64,000 nt of DNA from the NCBI GenBank assembly GCA_946122785.1, contig CAMGYJ010000011.1, forward strand, positions 16,492,001 to 16,556,000, in the 5' to 3' direction. Source of the DNA: Linum tenue. Its lineage: Eukaryota > Streptophyta > Magnoliopsida > Malpighiales > Linaceae. The notes under the pieces are model-generated. The model made no database searches and was not told the origin of the DNA. It saw nothing but the letters and a program-made list of their open reading frames with translations. Positions 20,023 to 30,869 of the stretch are shown piece by piece. Numbering within the stretch: position 1 is the first letter of the stretch; each line of letters opens with the position of its first letter. The position numbers were made by a program, and so were the translations under genes.

Positions 20023-20129
20023 TATGGCTGGCTAGGCTATACTCCAAACCATAGCCGGCCTAGAGAGGTAACTCAGTAATAAGAATATTTAATAAAAGCC
20101 ACATAAACTAAATCAAGTCATCACTTTTA

Positions 20130-20370
20130 ACACATAGCGTCTTGCATTCGTCAGTTCGCGTGCGGTTTGTTCTGCAGTTATCGAATGAATATGTTGGGAT
20201 TTTTATAAAATGTGACCTTCTGCAATCTTACGGATGCAGGATGTTGTAAGCACATAGCGTCCTGCATATCGGATCGCGGTTTGCTCTGTAGCTATCAAAT
20301 GAATGTGTTGGAATTTTATAAACATAACCTTTTCTGTGCAATCTTATGGATGCAGGACGTTGTAATTATA
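20130..20370. repeat. Two tandem ~117-bp units with internal inverted repeat
   Basis: Each unit begins ACACATAGCGTC and ends with GATGCAGGA(T/C)GTTGTAA. GTCCTGCAT at the start and ATGCAGGAC at the end of unit 2 are complementary, so each unit can fold. The two share GCGGTTTG, ATGAATATGTTGG-type words and TTTTATAAA. Confidence 0.65.
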
Positions 20371-21013
20371 TTATCTGCCCAATAATACCAATAGGGTGTA
20401 TGGGGCCATGCATATATTTGGGGTACTATTGGTTTCATCCATTTTGTTCATTTTTCAAACGTATCCGGGTGCCTTATTTGGTTACGCTTCAGTTCAGCTT
20501 CCAAACAAAATTATTGAATATATAAGATTCCAAACTTGACTACTATATCAACGTTTCATATGACCTATCAATTTTCCTAAAAGAAATTTTTTTCATCTAT
20601 TATTATTATTATTATTATTATTATATCTCTTTCTGTGGTGGCTTCTATATATGATATTGATAGTTTTGATTGCTAACATGTACAAACTGAATCTAATTAT
20701 GTATCGTCTCCTGCATAGAAAAAATGTTGGCAATCGCAACGGACTATCTATTTTTCAATTTGCATATCAATCAACTTCGACCGGTTTAACCAAATTCACT
20801 GAGAGAACACCTTGACACCATCATACATGTTGAGAATTGCTCATCTCTATTTTTTTGTTTTGTTTTAATTTTGAGAACTTACCACATAAGACTTGAAGTC
20901 CATGCCCATGCACATGAAGTCAATTTTGCAAGAATTTATAATTTCATATATAATGTCGATCAGTAACCCTTTACCCAGGAATTATTAAAATCGATATGAA
21001 AATTGAACCATAT
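20371..21013. other. No gene; (ATT)n microsatellite
   Basis: A+T-rich non-coding DNA with an ATT repeat at about 20599-20624. Confidence 0.6.
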
Positions 21014-22354
21014 GAAAATTTAAGGGTTAATTGCATGGTTGGTCACTGACATTACAAAAAGCGTTCATGTTTGGTCACTCGAAATATTTAAATCCATTTT
21101 TGGTCACTAACTTTACAAAAACCGTTCATATATGGTCACTCTTCGTTAGCTGTCGTCCAACGCCGTTAACGGCGTCCGTTAAGTGATGACGTGGCTAACG
21201 GATTCGCCTAATCATTACCTTTTAACCCGAAAATTGACTGACCCGACCCGCCACGTCATTTAAACCCTCCATGTCAGCCAAACCAGACCAGACCCGACCC
21301 CTAAATAAAGAACTGACCCGACCCACCAATTAATCTAGCCACCTTTGACTAAAACCCTAATCGAAGACAAATCCATCTGCCTCCATCCAGCCGCTTCATC
21401 ATAGCAACCGATTCCAGGCCTCCACCATCCTCTTCCCACCCCCTTTCCTCCCCTCTCACCACCGCCACCGTTGTCGGCCCCGCCCCGCTAATCGTACACC
21501 TGAATGAACGCTGTCGAGTGAGGGAGAGGCGGATGCTGGGTTCGCGCGGGTGAGCCCCGAATTTGAGGCGTTGACGAACAAGATAAGGGTGGCGCTGCTG
21601 GTGTAGATTGGAATGCCACGCCGTGTGTAGAATTGCAGCCAGGCGAGAGCGTTGTTGATTCTAGATCCTTATCACCCGATGAACAGAGAGACGATTCCAC
21701 GCCAAAGACAAAGAAGAGATGATTCCCCATCGAGGTCTCCCTGCTCGTCCGCCACATCTTCATGCTCTCGTTGGAATTTCTGGGTTCCGTTGGGATTTTG
21801 GGAATTTCTGGGTTTCATTGAGAATCGACAATTGACTTGAGACCTGATCAATTGCATTTGAGGGATTAAAAGTAGGTAACGGGTGGAGGAAAGGAGGGAT
21901 GTTGATGATGTTGGCGGCGGCAGGGACCCGTAGTCCTTCCAGAACCTCTCCGGCTGCCGCGCCGACGAGAAGCTTGACGGCCTCTCCAAGCTCGACGGCC
22001 TCTCCGGCAGGAACCTGATCAATTGCATTTGGTGGGTCGGGTCAGTTCTTTATTTAGGGGTCGGGTCTGGTCTGGTTTGGTTAGGTTTGGCTGACATGGA
22101 GGGTTTAAATGACGTGGCGGGTCGGGTCAGTCAATTTTCGGGTTAAAAGGTGATTATTAGGTGAATCTGTCAACCACGTCATCACTTAACGGACGCCGTT
22201 AACGGCGTTGGACGGCAGCTAACGGAGAGTGACCATAAATGAACGGTTTTTGTAAAGTTAGTGACCAAAAATGGATTTAAATATTTCGAGTGACCAAACA
22301 TGAACGCTTTTTGTAATGTCAGTGACCAACCACGCAATTAACCCGAATATTTAA
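21014..22354. mobile_element. Complete non-autonomous MULE with ~10-bp target duplication
   Basis: The element (21024-22344, 1,321 bp) starts GGGTTAATTGCATGGTTGGT and ends CAACCACGCAATTAACCC. The arms extend about 300 bp and include GGTCACTCGAAATATTTAAA, CCGTTAACGGCGTCCGTTAA and CGGGTCGGGTCAG on both sides. The flanks are GAAAATTTAA (21014-21023) and GAATATTTAA (22345-22354), nine of ten identical, as for Mutator-type insertion. The middle (21480-22010) is GC-rich with short frames in both strands that look like gene-derived sequence but match nothing I recognise. No transposase. Confidence 0.88.
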
Positions 22355-22377
22355 GCACCCGGATTCTTACGGGTTGT

Positions 22378-22453
22378 CACTACAGCATCCATGTGTTGTG
22401 TTATACCACATGTCACACTACAGCATCCATGTATTGTGTTATACCACATGTCA
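22378..22453. repeat. Two tandem 38-bp units
   Basis: CACTACAGCATCCATGT(G/A)T followed by TGTGTTATACCACATGT, repeated with one difference. Confidence 0.8.
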
Positions 22454-22621
22454 CCTGATCTATAGATTTTTATTTCGAAAAAAGTCTCTTGTCCACTATG
22501 CACGAAATCACACACAAATCCTAAATTTTCATGTAAATTTACACATTATTCACACATGTTCATTTATATTCAACGTACATAAACTATTTTTCAAGTAATG
22601 TGATCAATCTCATCTCACAAT

Positions 22622-25600
22622 CAAACATATTTTCACACTTTTTTTTTTGACAAAAAGTTAATCATATATTGATTCAAACGAATAGATACTTACACCCTGG
22701 AACTCAGCCAGTTCCGAAAATCAAAGAAACGACTCGTAGTCGGGTACAAAAAGAGGGCTTTTCTAGCCACAGAATGGGCTACCCTATTACTACGCCGACT
22801 TACAAATCGAACACTAAACCCCGAATGGATGGCAAAATAATGGATGATTTCTTCAAGAACAACACTCATCCGGTTGTCTCTAGTATCCGCCTGATTGATT
22901 TTATCAATGATCACTTTGGCATCTCCTTCAAATCTTATGTCCGTGACTCGGTCTTTTCTGGGAGCACCCGCCTGCTTAGCCTCACGGAGAACAAGCAGCT
23001 CTACCTAGGGACATCAATAAACTGAAACTGAATCCCCTTGGCCCTAAGGATACCCCCAGCCGGGCTCATAAGAACAATCCCCCGGTTGAGTGAGACCCAC
23101 TCCTGATCGCCCCATCCCAATTACAAAAACCCTAGTATCCCCCACCAAACTCTAGAGGAGAGCAACGACCGCCATGAACAGCGTCGGTTGATGTACTAAA
23201 GCCAACAGCCTCTTAAGAAATAATGGGAAGGTACTACGCGGCAACCCCTCGCCCAGATACTTTAGCCCGGAATATTCCCAAAGGGCCCGCGCCACCGGGA
23301 AATAGAGAAACAGATGTCCAGAGTCTCAAGACTATCCCAGCAAACCGGACATCGAGGATGCACAGGGACTTTCCGATCAGTAAGGGCTTCAGTAGTAGGT
23401 AAAATTCGATTAAGGATCTGCCAGACAAAAATTTTCACCTGTGGAATATCAGCCTCCTAGAGACGAATCCAACTGGACTTACCCATCTGACTTGCTGTAG
23501 ACCACCAACGACCTCTCCTCCTATCAAGCGAGACTGCCAAGTGGTAAGCTGACTTAACAGAAAAGATCCCGTCTAGTGTGTCATGCCAAATCAACCTATC
23601 CTCCACATTCTGCCGCAGAAGAGGAATAACTTTGATCATACGGCAGGTAGGTGGGTCAAACCACTGGCTAAGTTTGCGGTCACACCACCGCTCCTCTCCA
23701 GGACAAATGACCTCAGCCACTGGTGGGTCACCTCCATCTGGAAGGACCTGAGGATTGTACCTAGGGGGGTCAAGCTGGAGCCGAGGTATCCATTTGGAAT
23801 GCAGCAGAGAAGCTGACCGGCCATTACCAATACGCCATCTCAAGCGCGTCTCCAGTAAGTCACGACCGAACAGGATGCTCTGCCAACCCCACGAGGGGCG
23901 AGAGGGAGCTTTCGCTTTTAGGAAAGTCCCATTCGGGAAGTACTTCCCTTTGTAAACCTAGGCAAGAAGAGACAGAGGTTCCGTAAAGATACGCCAACCA
24001 ATTTGGGCTAACATGGCTTGATTAAAATGTTTGAACCGGCGAAAGCCCAGTCCCCCATCATGCTTATTCCTGCACATATTGCACCAGGACATCCATCAAT
24101 TTTTGGACTGACCCTCATCAGCACCCCACCAGAATAGGGCCACATGCTTATCCAGAAGCCGACATAAGGATAGATGTAGCTTGAAACAGGACATCACATG
24201 CACCGGCAAAGCCATAGCAATGGACTTGATTAAAGTTTCCTTAGCCTCCCAAGATAGCGTCCTTTGTTTCCACCCCTGGAGCCGTTCCAAAAGTTTTTCC
24301 TCCAAATACCGGAACGTAGCCATTTTTTATTGGGCAATCAGCGACGGTAAGCCTAGATACTTATCATGGACCCCTACTGCCCCTACACCTAAGATCGCAG
24401 CCAAGAATTCTTCGTCCGACAGAGCAATATTTTTACTAAAGCAAACTGCCAATTTTGCCAAATTAACACGCTAGCCACTAAGTTCCTCGTACTCTTTCAA
24501 GACCTCGATCAAATTCTCACATTCCTGAAGGGTACCTCTCAGGAATAAGTAAGAATCATTAGCAAAAAACAAGTTGGATATCTTGGGAGCACGAGGAGCT
24601 ACTTTAACTCCCTCAAGTTTTTTTCTCCAAGATAGCCTTACAAAGGAGAGCCGCAAACCCCTCGGTGCAGAGCACAAACAAGAGAGGGGATAGAGAGTCC
24701 CCTTGACGTAACCCCCTAGAGGGGGTAAAGTAGCCCGACGGGGTACCATTCATAAGAACAGAGAATGACGAAGACCGGAGACATTCATGAACACATCCCT
24801 GCCAGACATAATTAAACCCATCTTATCCAAAACCGCAAGGAGAAATGGCCACTTGACTCTCTCATAGGCTTTTTCCATGTCAACCTTTAGAGCCATGTAC
24901 CCTTTCTTGCCCCGTGTTTTGATTTTTAGGTAATGCATTAACTTATGTCCAAGATGGATATTGTCAATTATTTGTCGTTCCCGGATAAAAGCATTCTGGC
25001 CTTCCGAGATGATCTGTGGGAAGAGACTAGCAAGCCTTCCAATCATGATCTTGGCTATAACTTTGTAAACAAATTGGCATAAACTTATCGGTCTCAATTG
25101 CCTTATGGTCTCCACATTGTCCACTTTAGGAATCAGGGTTAACCAAGTATGGTTAAAACTGCGGAGCATCCTACTTGTAAAGAAGAACGAGCAGACTGCC
25201 TCGACCACCGACTCACCCACAATATCCGAGAAATCTTTAAAGAATTTATCGGTGAAGCCATCAGACCCTGGCGCCTATTTCGACCCCATGGAGAAGACCG
25301 TTCGCCGTACCTCACTAGGCAGGACCTCAGTCGTCAAGTGTTCATTCATTGCTGGAGTAACACTGCGAGAAATGGGGAGAGTCGCCACCCTATCAGCCAT
25401 ATTTGGAACTTGAGTCTCTGAGGTGATCGGTGGCTGCCTTCCTAGTTTCCTTAGTGACCCATTCATCATTATTGTTTCGATGGCCGGAGACAAAGTTTTC
25501 GACGAGCTATCGTCACCATATGGAAATAGGAAGTATTTTTATCCCCTTTTTTTAACCACCGAACCCTGAATTTCTGCTGCCAGTAGATCTCCTCTGCGTC

Positions 25601-25973
25601 CCATTGCCACGACAACTCAGCTTCCAAGCTCTTAATCACATCCCAATCAATAAGATGGATCAATTTAATCTGGTCAATCTCCGCCTGGGGAGTTTTGATG
25701 TTGTGCAAGGAATTGGTGGTACCCGCTTTACTCCAGTCATACAGCAGGTGATGGAGCTTTTTAAGACGTATCCAAAGCCGAAACATAGGGGTGCCCTGAA
25801 TATCCTCTTGCCAGACATAATTTACCATGGCCTTGACCTCCGGATTTTCTGCCCAACGGGCATCAAATCGGAAGAGAGGACGACTATGACGAGTATAAGC
25901 CTTATCACAGAGGAGAAGGGCTCGATGGTCCGACCCTTGATCCGTAAAGTACTTAACAAACATATTTTCACAC
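22622..25973 (-). mobile_element. 5'-truncated L1-type LINE with perfect 17-bp target duplication
   Basis: LINE sequence occupies 22639-25956 on the minus strand, ending in a poly(A) tract (T run at 22639-22648). CAAACATATTTTCACAC flanks it at 22622-22638 and 25957-25973 without mismatch. The 5' end is cut in the last part of the endonuclease domain. The family recurs at 27590 and 49203. Confidence 0.92.
22690..25956 (-). pseudogene. LINE ORF2 remnant (end of endonuclease, RT, zinc region, RNase H)
   Basis: Reading from high to low coordinates: FTDQGSDHRALLL (final endonuclease motif, ~25950), the QQKFRVRWLKKGDKNTSYFH linker, then RT ([40 protein letters not shown], and FFANDSYLFL where FADD is expected). 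Next come EEKLLERLQGWKQRTLSW, the zf-RVT region (RLIWHDTLDGIFSVKSAYHL) and a trace of RNase H (FSVRFVSRRSNRVAHSVAR). Several frameshifts and stops separate these pieces, and the catalytic box is mutated, so it is inactive. Confidence 0.88.
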
Positions 25974-25991
25974 ACTCTTATAAATTGTGTG

Positions 25992-27460
25992 AAAAAAATA
26001 AGGTTAATACCACTACAACACCCGAACTATCCGAAAAATGCCACTTGTGTTCTATTGTATCAAATATTTCATTCATGTCCTTAAATATGATACTTTGTGC
26101 TATTTGTATCCTGGCGATTTCGTTGACTATTAGAGATAACGGTAGACCAAACGGTGGTCAAAGTGAAGTTGACTTTTGTTGACGTGGCGTAAATCTGGCT
26201 GCCACATAAAGGCCACGTCATTGACACCTCATATTTTAAAATTAAATTAAAAGTGAATTAAATTAGAAATATCTAGAAATTCTATAATATTATTAAGACA
26301 AAATTTTAAAATAAAATAATAAAAAAACTCTTCTTCTTCTCTACTGATTCACACTCTCCCTCTCTGAAAAATCTCCCAATCCGGCTCAGGTGGGCCGGTG
26401 GCAACTCATCCGTGTAAATCCCAACAGGACAACCTACGACCAAAATAGATCAAAGATAACCCAACTCACCAGTCTTTCATCAAGCCGCTACTGTGGGCGG
26501 AACCCAGAGAATGGGGTTAATTGAAAATAATCGGGTAATCGCTGAAATCCAAATCGACTATTTTGAATCCAATCACCGGAGTTAGAGGGCTTCTCAGCCC
26601 ATCGATTCATGCTCAATTATTGAAGATTTTGGCGATGAATCTAGAGAGTATTTGCGTAGACGACGATTAATCTTCCTACTCTCGCCCATGCTCAATGAAG
26701 AAAGAGAAAGGACGAAGATGGAAGTTGCAGTAGTGGGAGTCGTCAGACAAGCAGGGGAGTAGGACTTTGAGCGCAATCGCGGTGGAGGAAGCAGGGGAGG
26801 CGGCCGATCTCTTTGGGTATCAATGGTTCGAATCCTTCTATAGCCACATACGGCTTTTGAGGGAAGAGAGCCGGACGTCCCAATTCCACATACAACCTAA
26901 TTCTTGGTGGATCCGGACATCTGGAGCCACCTCTTAAAGGAAAGCGATTGTCGGAGCTGTTTGACAGACGCGGTTTCGGAGATTGGGAATTGTTCTCTTG
27001 ACGTAGAAGAGTGGTTTCGAGGGAAGAGAGTGGGAAAGAAGAAGCTAGGGAGGAGAGGGTTTGGTGCTAATGGAGGGGAAGGGCAACGCAATTGAGAGAT
27101 GCAGTTGAAGGGGGGAGGATCGTTGCCTTCAGGGAGAGGACTTTCAGCGGGGGTTCCACCAGGTGGCGGATCTGATGAGCTTGGAGAAAGTGCGGAGAAG
27201 AGGGCTGGTTTGTATCTTTTTTATTTTGTAAGAAAATTATTATTAAAAATTATTAACCCTAAATAAAAATTATCGTTAAAAATTCCACATCAGATGCCAC
27301 GTCAATGTTGACTGGATTTTCTGTTAAAACTTACGGTCAAAGTCGGTCAACACTAACAGAAAAATTGTTCAGGACATAAATGACATATTGAATAATTTGG
27401 AACACAAGTGGCATTTTTCGGATAGTTCGGCTGTTGTAGTGTTATTAGCCCAAAAAAATA
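25992..27460. mobile_element. MULE of a second family with perfect 9-bp target duplication
   Basis: The element (26001-27451, 1,451 bp) has inverted ends with TAATACCACTACAACACCCG, AACTATCCGAAAAATGCCAC and TTGTGTTC on the left and close counterparts on the right. AAAAAAATA flanks it at 25992-26000 and 27452-27460. The first base is A where the family has G. The GC-rich centre (26340-27230) has short frames on both strands; none recognised. A relative is at 60954-62224. Confidence 0.85.
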
Positions 27461-27589
27461 TTATATGACTTATGAATTGTAAAAATACGCATCAATTCAT
27501 TTGTTTCGAGTTAAAGAACATTTAATTTCGAAATGATAGTTTCAAATAATGCATTATAAGAAATACATATATTTCAGTCAACACATCAA

Positions 27590-28978
27590 TTTTTTACAAA
27601 AGATAATAAGATATATTGATTGGAGAAATAGGTAGTTACATCCTGCAATTAAGGCAGACTAGAAAATCAAAAGAACGGTTTGCAGTCGGGTACAATTAAA
27701 GGGTCATCATATGGGCTACTCTATTGTTACATCAACCTACAAATCGTACACTAAACCCACTATTAATCGCGAAATAATGCACGACCTCCTCGAGAATTGC
27801 GCCCATCCCACTATCCCAAGTATCAGATTGATGGATGTTCTCAACTACCACTTTGGTATCACCTTCAAATCTTATCTCCGAAAGTCCCAAGTTTAAACAC
27901 GAGAGAATAGCCTCTCGGAGAACGAGCAACTCCACCACCATAAGATCATCAATTTCCGGGAATTGAGTCCCTCTTGCCAAGAGGACTACCCCTGCCTGAT
28001 TCGGGATAATCATCCCACCTACCGAGTGGCAACTACTCTTAGTCACCCCATCCCATTTACGAACAATTGCATTCGGATGGCCTGCAACCAATGGTTGTGA
28101 TAAAGGGATGGAAGACTGGACCCACGATAAATAGGAAAAATGGCCCACTCTTGGTATTGTTGGTTGAATTTTCGCATTAGAGCTAGGATCCTAAACTATT
28201 TGCCTTCGAAGACAACCCAGATGCGCGACCGTTAGTTTCTCCAAAGGATCACAACCACCGCCATGAATAGATGAGGTTGAGTTAAGAGTAACACCTACTT
28301 TTTAAGGAATAGTGGGAAAGTGTGGCGAGGCAGTCCTAGACCAAGATAATCAAGTCCCGAATGATCCCATAAGGACCTAGCCACTGGGCAATTAAGAAAC
28401 AAATGTTCCATTGTTTCCGGTTCAGGCCACAAACGAGACACTTAAGAAGCAAAAAAACATCTTTTTCGATGAGGGCCTTCGTCGTTGGCAAGATTTGATT
28501 GAAGATATGCCAAACAAACACTTTCAACTTAGATGGAATGTTAGCGTCCCACAATCGAATCAAATTGGCTCTATCCATCCAACTAGCCATAAATCTCCTT
28601 CACCCACCCTGCTAATCTAACAAGACAAAAAAAAAAAAGATAGGCCGATTTAACAGAGAAAAACCCCATCAGACGTGCCATGCCATATCAAGCTATCCTC
28701 CACCATAGGCTAAGTTTCAAATCACACCAACGTCCCTCTGCTTGGCAAATGATCTCTGCCACCAGCAGGTCCCCTTCCCCAGGAAGCACTTGGGGATTGT
28801 ATATTGGGGGACAGGGGTTTAAACGAGTAATCCAATTGGAATTAAGTAGGAAAGTTGTCTGACCATTGCCAATTTGCCATTGTAGTCCCTTCATCAATAA
28901 CTCCCACCCATATAGGATACTCAACCAACCCCACGACGGGCAAGATTGAGTAGTATCATTGAGGATTGTGCCATCCGA
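27590..28978 (-). mobile_element. Second copy of the L1 family, 5'-truncated
   Basis: The 3' end (T run 27590-27595, then ACAAAAGATAATAAGATATA) matches the tails at 22639 and 49203. Minus-strand frames include RNase H (EIRFEGDTKVVVENIHQSD, HYFAINSGFSVRFV), a zf-RVT region (ANIPSKLKVFVWHIFNQILP) and QWQIGNGQTTFLLNSNWITR. Similarity to the 22.6-kb copy fades at about 28978. No clear target duplication was found. Confidence 0.8.
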
Positions 28979-28985
28979 CCCCACG

Positions 28986-29615
28986 ATGGTCGTGGAGGAA
29001 GCAGCATCCGACCCCTTTCAGCCGATCCACGCGAAGAGTGTTCAGGTAGCAACCTCAACTCCTAAGGAGTCTGCAGCGCCTACGGGTCAATCTAAGGGCA
29101 AGGAATCAAGTTGTATCCACTCCTCTCCCCCAATATGGCTTGTGGATGTTCCAATTTTGGTTAGTCTGAATGTATGCGGGGGGATTAAGGATCAAAAGTT
29201 GACCAAGAATAATGTGGAAGATCCTTGCGCTAAGAGTAAAACATGCCAGGCTTCGCATCCTCAAACGGTTCCAAAGAAGGGCGTGAAACCCATGCTAGTG
29301 TTGATTACATATCACTCTTCTGTCCTCCCTTCAGCTAACCAAGGGGTAAAGTCACGAGTGGTTCATTTTCAGGGCGGTCCTCGCCCGGGAAGCAGATACC
29401 TGCTAATGTGCAACCCACGTAGCTCGGTACTAGCTATCGCAACCGTTCCTCCGGGGGTCCGTCGTGGTCGCGTTTGCTTTTTGGGAGTCACCATCGATCT
29501 TACTTGGAGTGGATCGAACACTCATCGGTCGGTTCTAACCTTAGGGTCAGAACCTAGATATGATCTGCGGTTAAGAGATTCGGGTTCGGGAGTACGGTTA
29601 CGTGTGGGGAAGTGA
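28986..29615 (+). CDS. Unassigned 209-codon open frame adjoining LINE fragment
   Basis: The first ATG is at 28986, just past the LINE truncation point, and the frame stays open to a TGA at 29613. The product is Ser/Lys/Pro-rich at the start (VVEEAASDPFQPIHAKSVQV), has SLNVCGGIKDQKLTKNN in the middle and an Arg/Gly-rich end (VPPGVRRGRVCFLGVTIDL). No domain or signal peptide was recognised. It begins where minus-strand LINE homology stops, so it may be another repeat fragment or an inverted LINE piece. The downstream GGTTCGGGAGTACGGTTACG resembles sequence common in plant repeats. I do not assign a function. Confidence 0.3.
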   Translation: MVVEEAASDPFQPIHAKSVQVATSTPKESAAPTGQSKGKESSCIHSSPPIWLVDVPILVSLNVCGGIKDQKLTKNNVEDPCAKSKTCQASHPQTVPKKGVKPMLVLITYHSSVLPSANQGVKSRVVHFQGGPRPGSRYLLMCNPRSSVLAIATVPPGVRRGRVCFLGVTIDLTWSGSNTHRSVLTLGSEPRYDLRLRDSGSGVRLRVGK

Positions 29616-30117
29616 AATCACACCCCACAACGCCCTAAATCGGTGCTACTTAAGTTGATAAGTTTTTATATTAGTTGGGTGTATTTTTTAGTAATGTTTT
29701 TGTAATTTTAGGGTCCCACTGGACCATTAGATAATTTTATCGTATTAGTTTAAGATTTAATTATACGCCCAATAACGTAAGATTTAAAGATAAAGTTAGT
29801 TGATTAGTTGAACTCGAACCTTATCGGCTGTCTACGTACCCGTAATACGGGATCAAAGTCCACGTAATTCGTTTGAACTTTGATAATTTTAAATGTAACT
29901 TTTTCCCCGCTCCAATAACCGTGGTATTCGTATTATGAATTTTGTTCACAAAATTTGAATAAGTTATTACGAGGTTGTTAAGAGAAACATAAGAATTTTA
30001 GTTGTTAGGTAGATATTTGATGTGTTAGAAAAGAAACAAGATTCACTTAATCCGCATTCAAAATTTTATATTAAAGATATTAAATGACAAAATGAAATGG
30101 GATGATCAATTTATTCA
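29616..30117. other. No gene recognised
   Basis: Five hundred bases of non-coding sequence without recognisable repeat ends. Confidence 0.5.
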
Positions 30118-30205
30118 TGATGAGCCGGCAGCTCAACAGACTAAGTTGCCAGTCCTAGAGCGTGCTAGGCCCTGAGAACGAGGGTTCGAAACACATTAAC
30201 TATAA
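30118..30205 (+). repeat. Possible tRNA-derived SINE head
   Basis: CAGCTCAACAGACTAAGTTG resembles a polymerase III A box, and AGGGTTCGAAACAC at about 30181-30194 resembles a B box, at a tRNA-like spacing. No cloverleaf or clear 3' tail was found. It may be a decayed SINE or tRNA relic. Confidence 0.3.
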
Positions 30206-30249
30206 GTTTTTTGGGTTCTCATTTTAGTGCAGAGAAGGGGAAAGGGCAA

Positions 30250-30869
30250 CAACAATATTCCCCTAAAATCAAATTCTGTCAATCATTTCCTAGCTCACTA
30301 AAAATCAGCATTCTTGCCAATAAACCAGATATCACAAATTATGCAAAATATAGATTAATTAGTTCTAGTTAATTGTTATTCTATAGCAAATCTATGCTCA
30401 TGAAAAACCCAGATCTACCTAAAATTGCAAACCAAATGCATATAAAAAAATTTAAGAGTCCAGAACTCTGAATCTGTTTAATATCCATCAAATCCGAAGT
30501 AATACACCAAACAATGTCTTAATCTTTTTTTTTAATTTAATTATCTTCGCCAAATAATTTAAGTTTTGAAAAAAAACTCATCTACATTAATTTCAGATTA
30601 AGAACCTGCACCTAAACAAAATAGAGGTCAGGATCAGTTACGAATTCGTAGTAAACCCAAGGTAATCAAAGCAAAAAAAAAAACTTACTGAGCTCGAATA
30701 ACTCTAGCCACCTTTCATGAGCATAGATTTGATAGATGATAGCAATTAAATAGAATTAATTAATCTATATTTTGCATAATTTGTGAGATATGGTTTATTG
30801 GCAAGAATGATGATTTTTAGTGAGCTAGGAAATGATTTACATATTTGATTTTAGGGGAATATTGTTGTT
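30250..30869. repeat. Large inverted repeat, ~157-bp arms around a ~307-bp centre
   Basis: The left arm (30250-30405) reads AACAATATTCCCCTAAAATC, TAGCTCACTAAAAATCA, CAAATTATGCAAAATATAGA, and CATGAAA at its inner end. The right arm (30713-30869) is its reverse complement with scattered differences. The centre is A-rich and non-coding. Such a structure folds into a long hairpin if transcribed. It resembles a foldback element, but no target duplication is evident. Confidence 0.8.
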
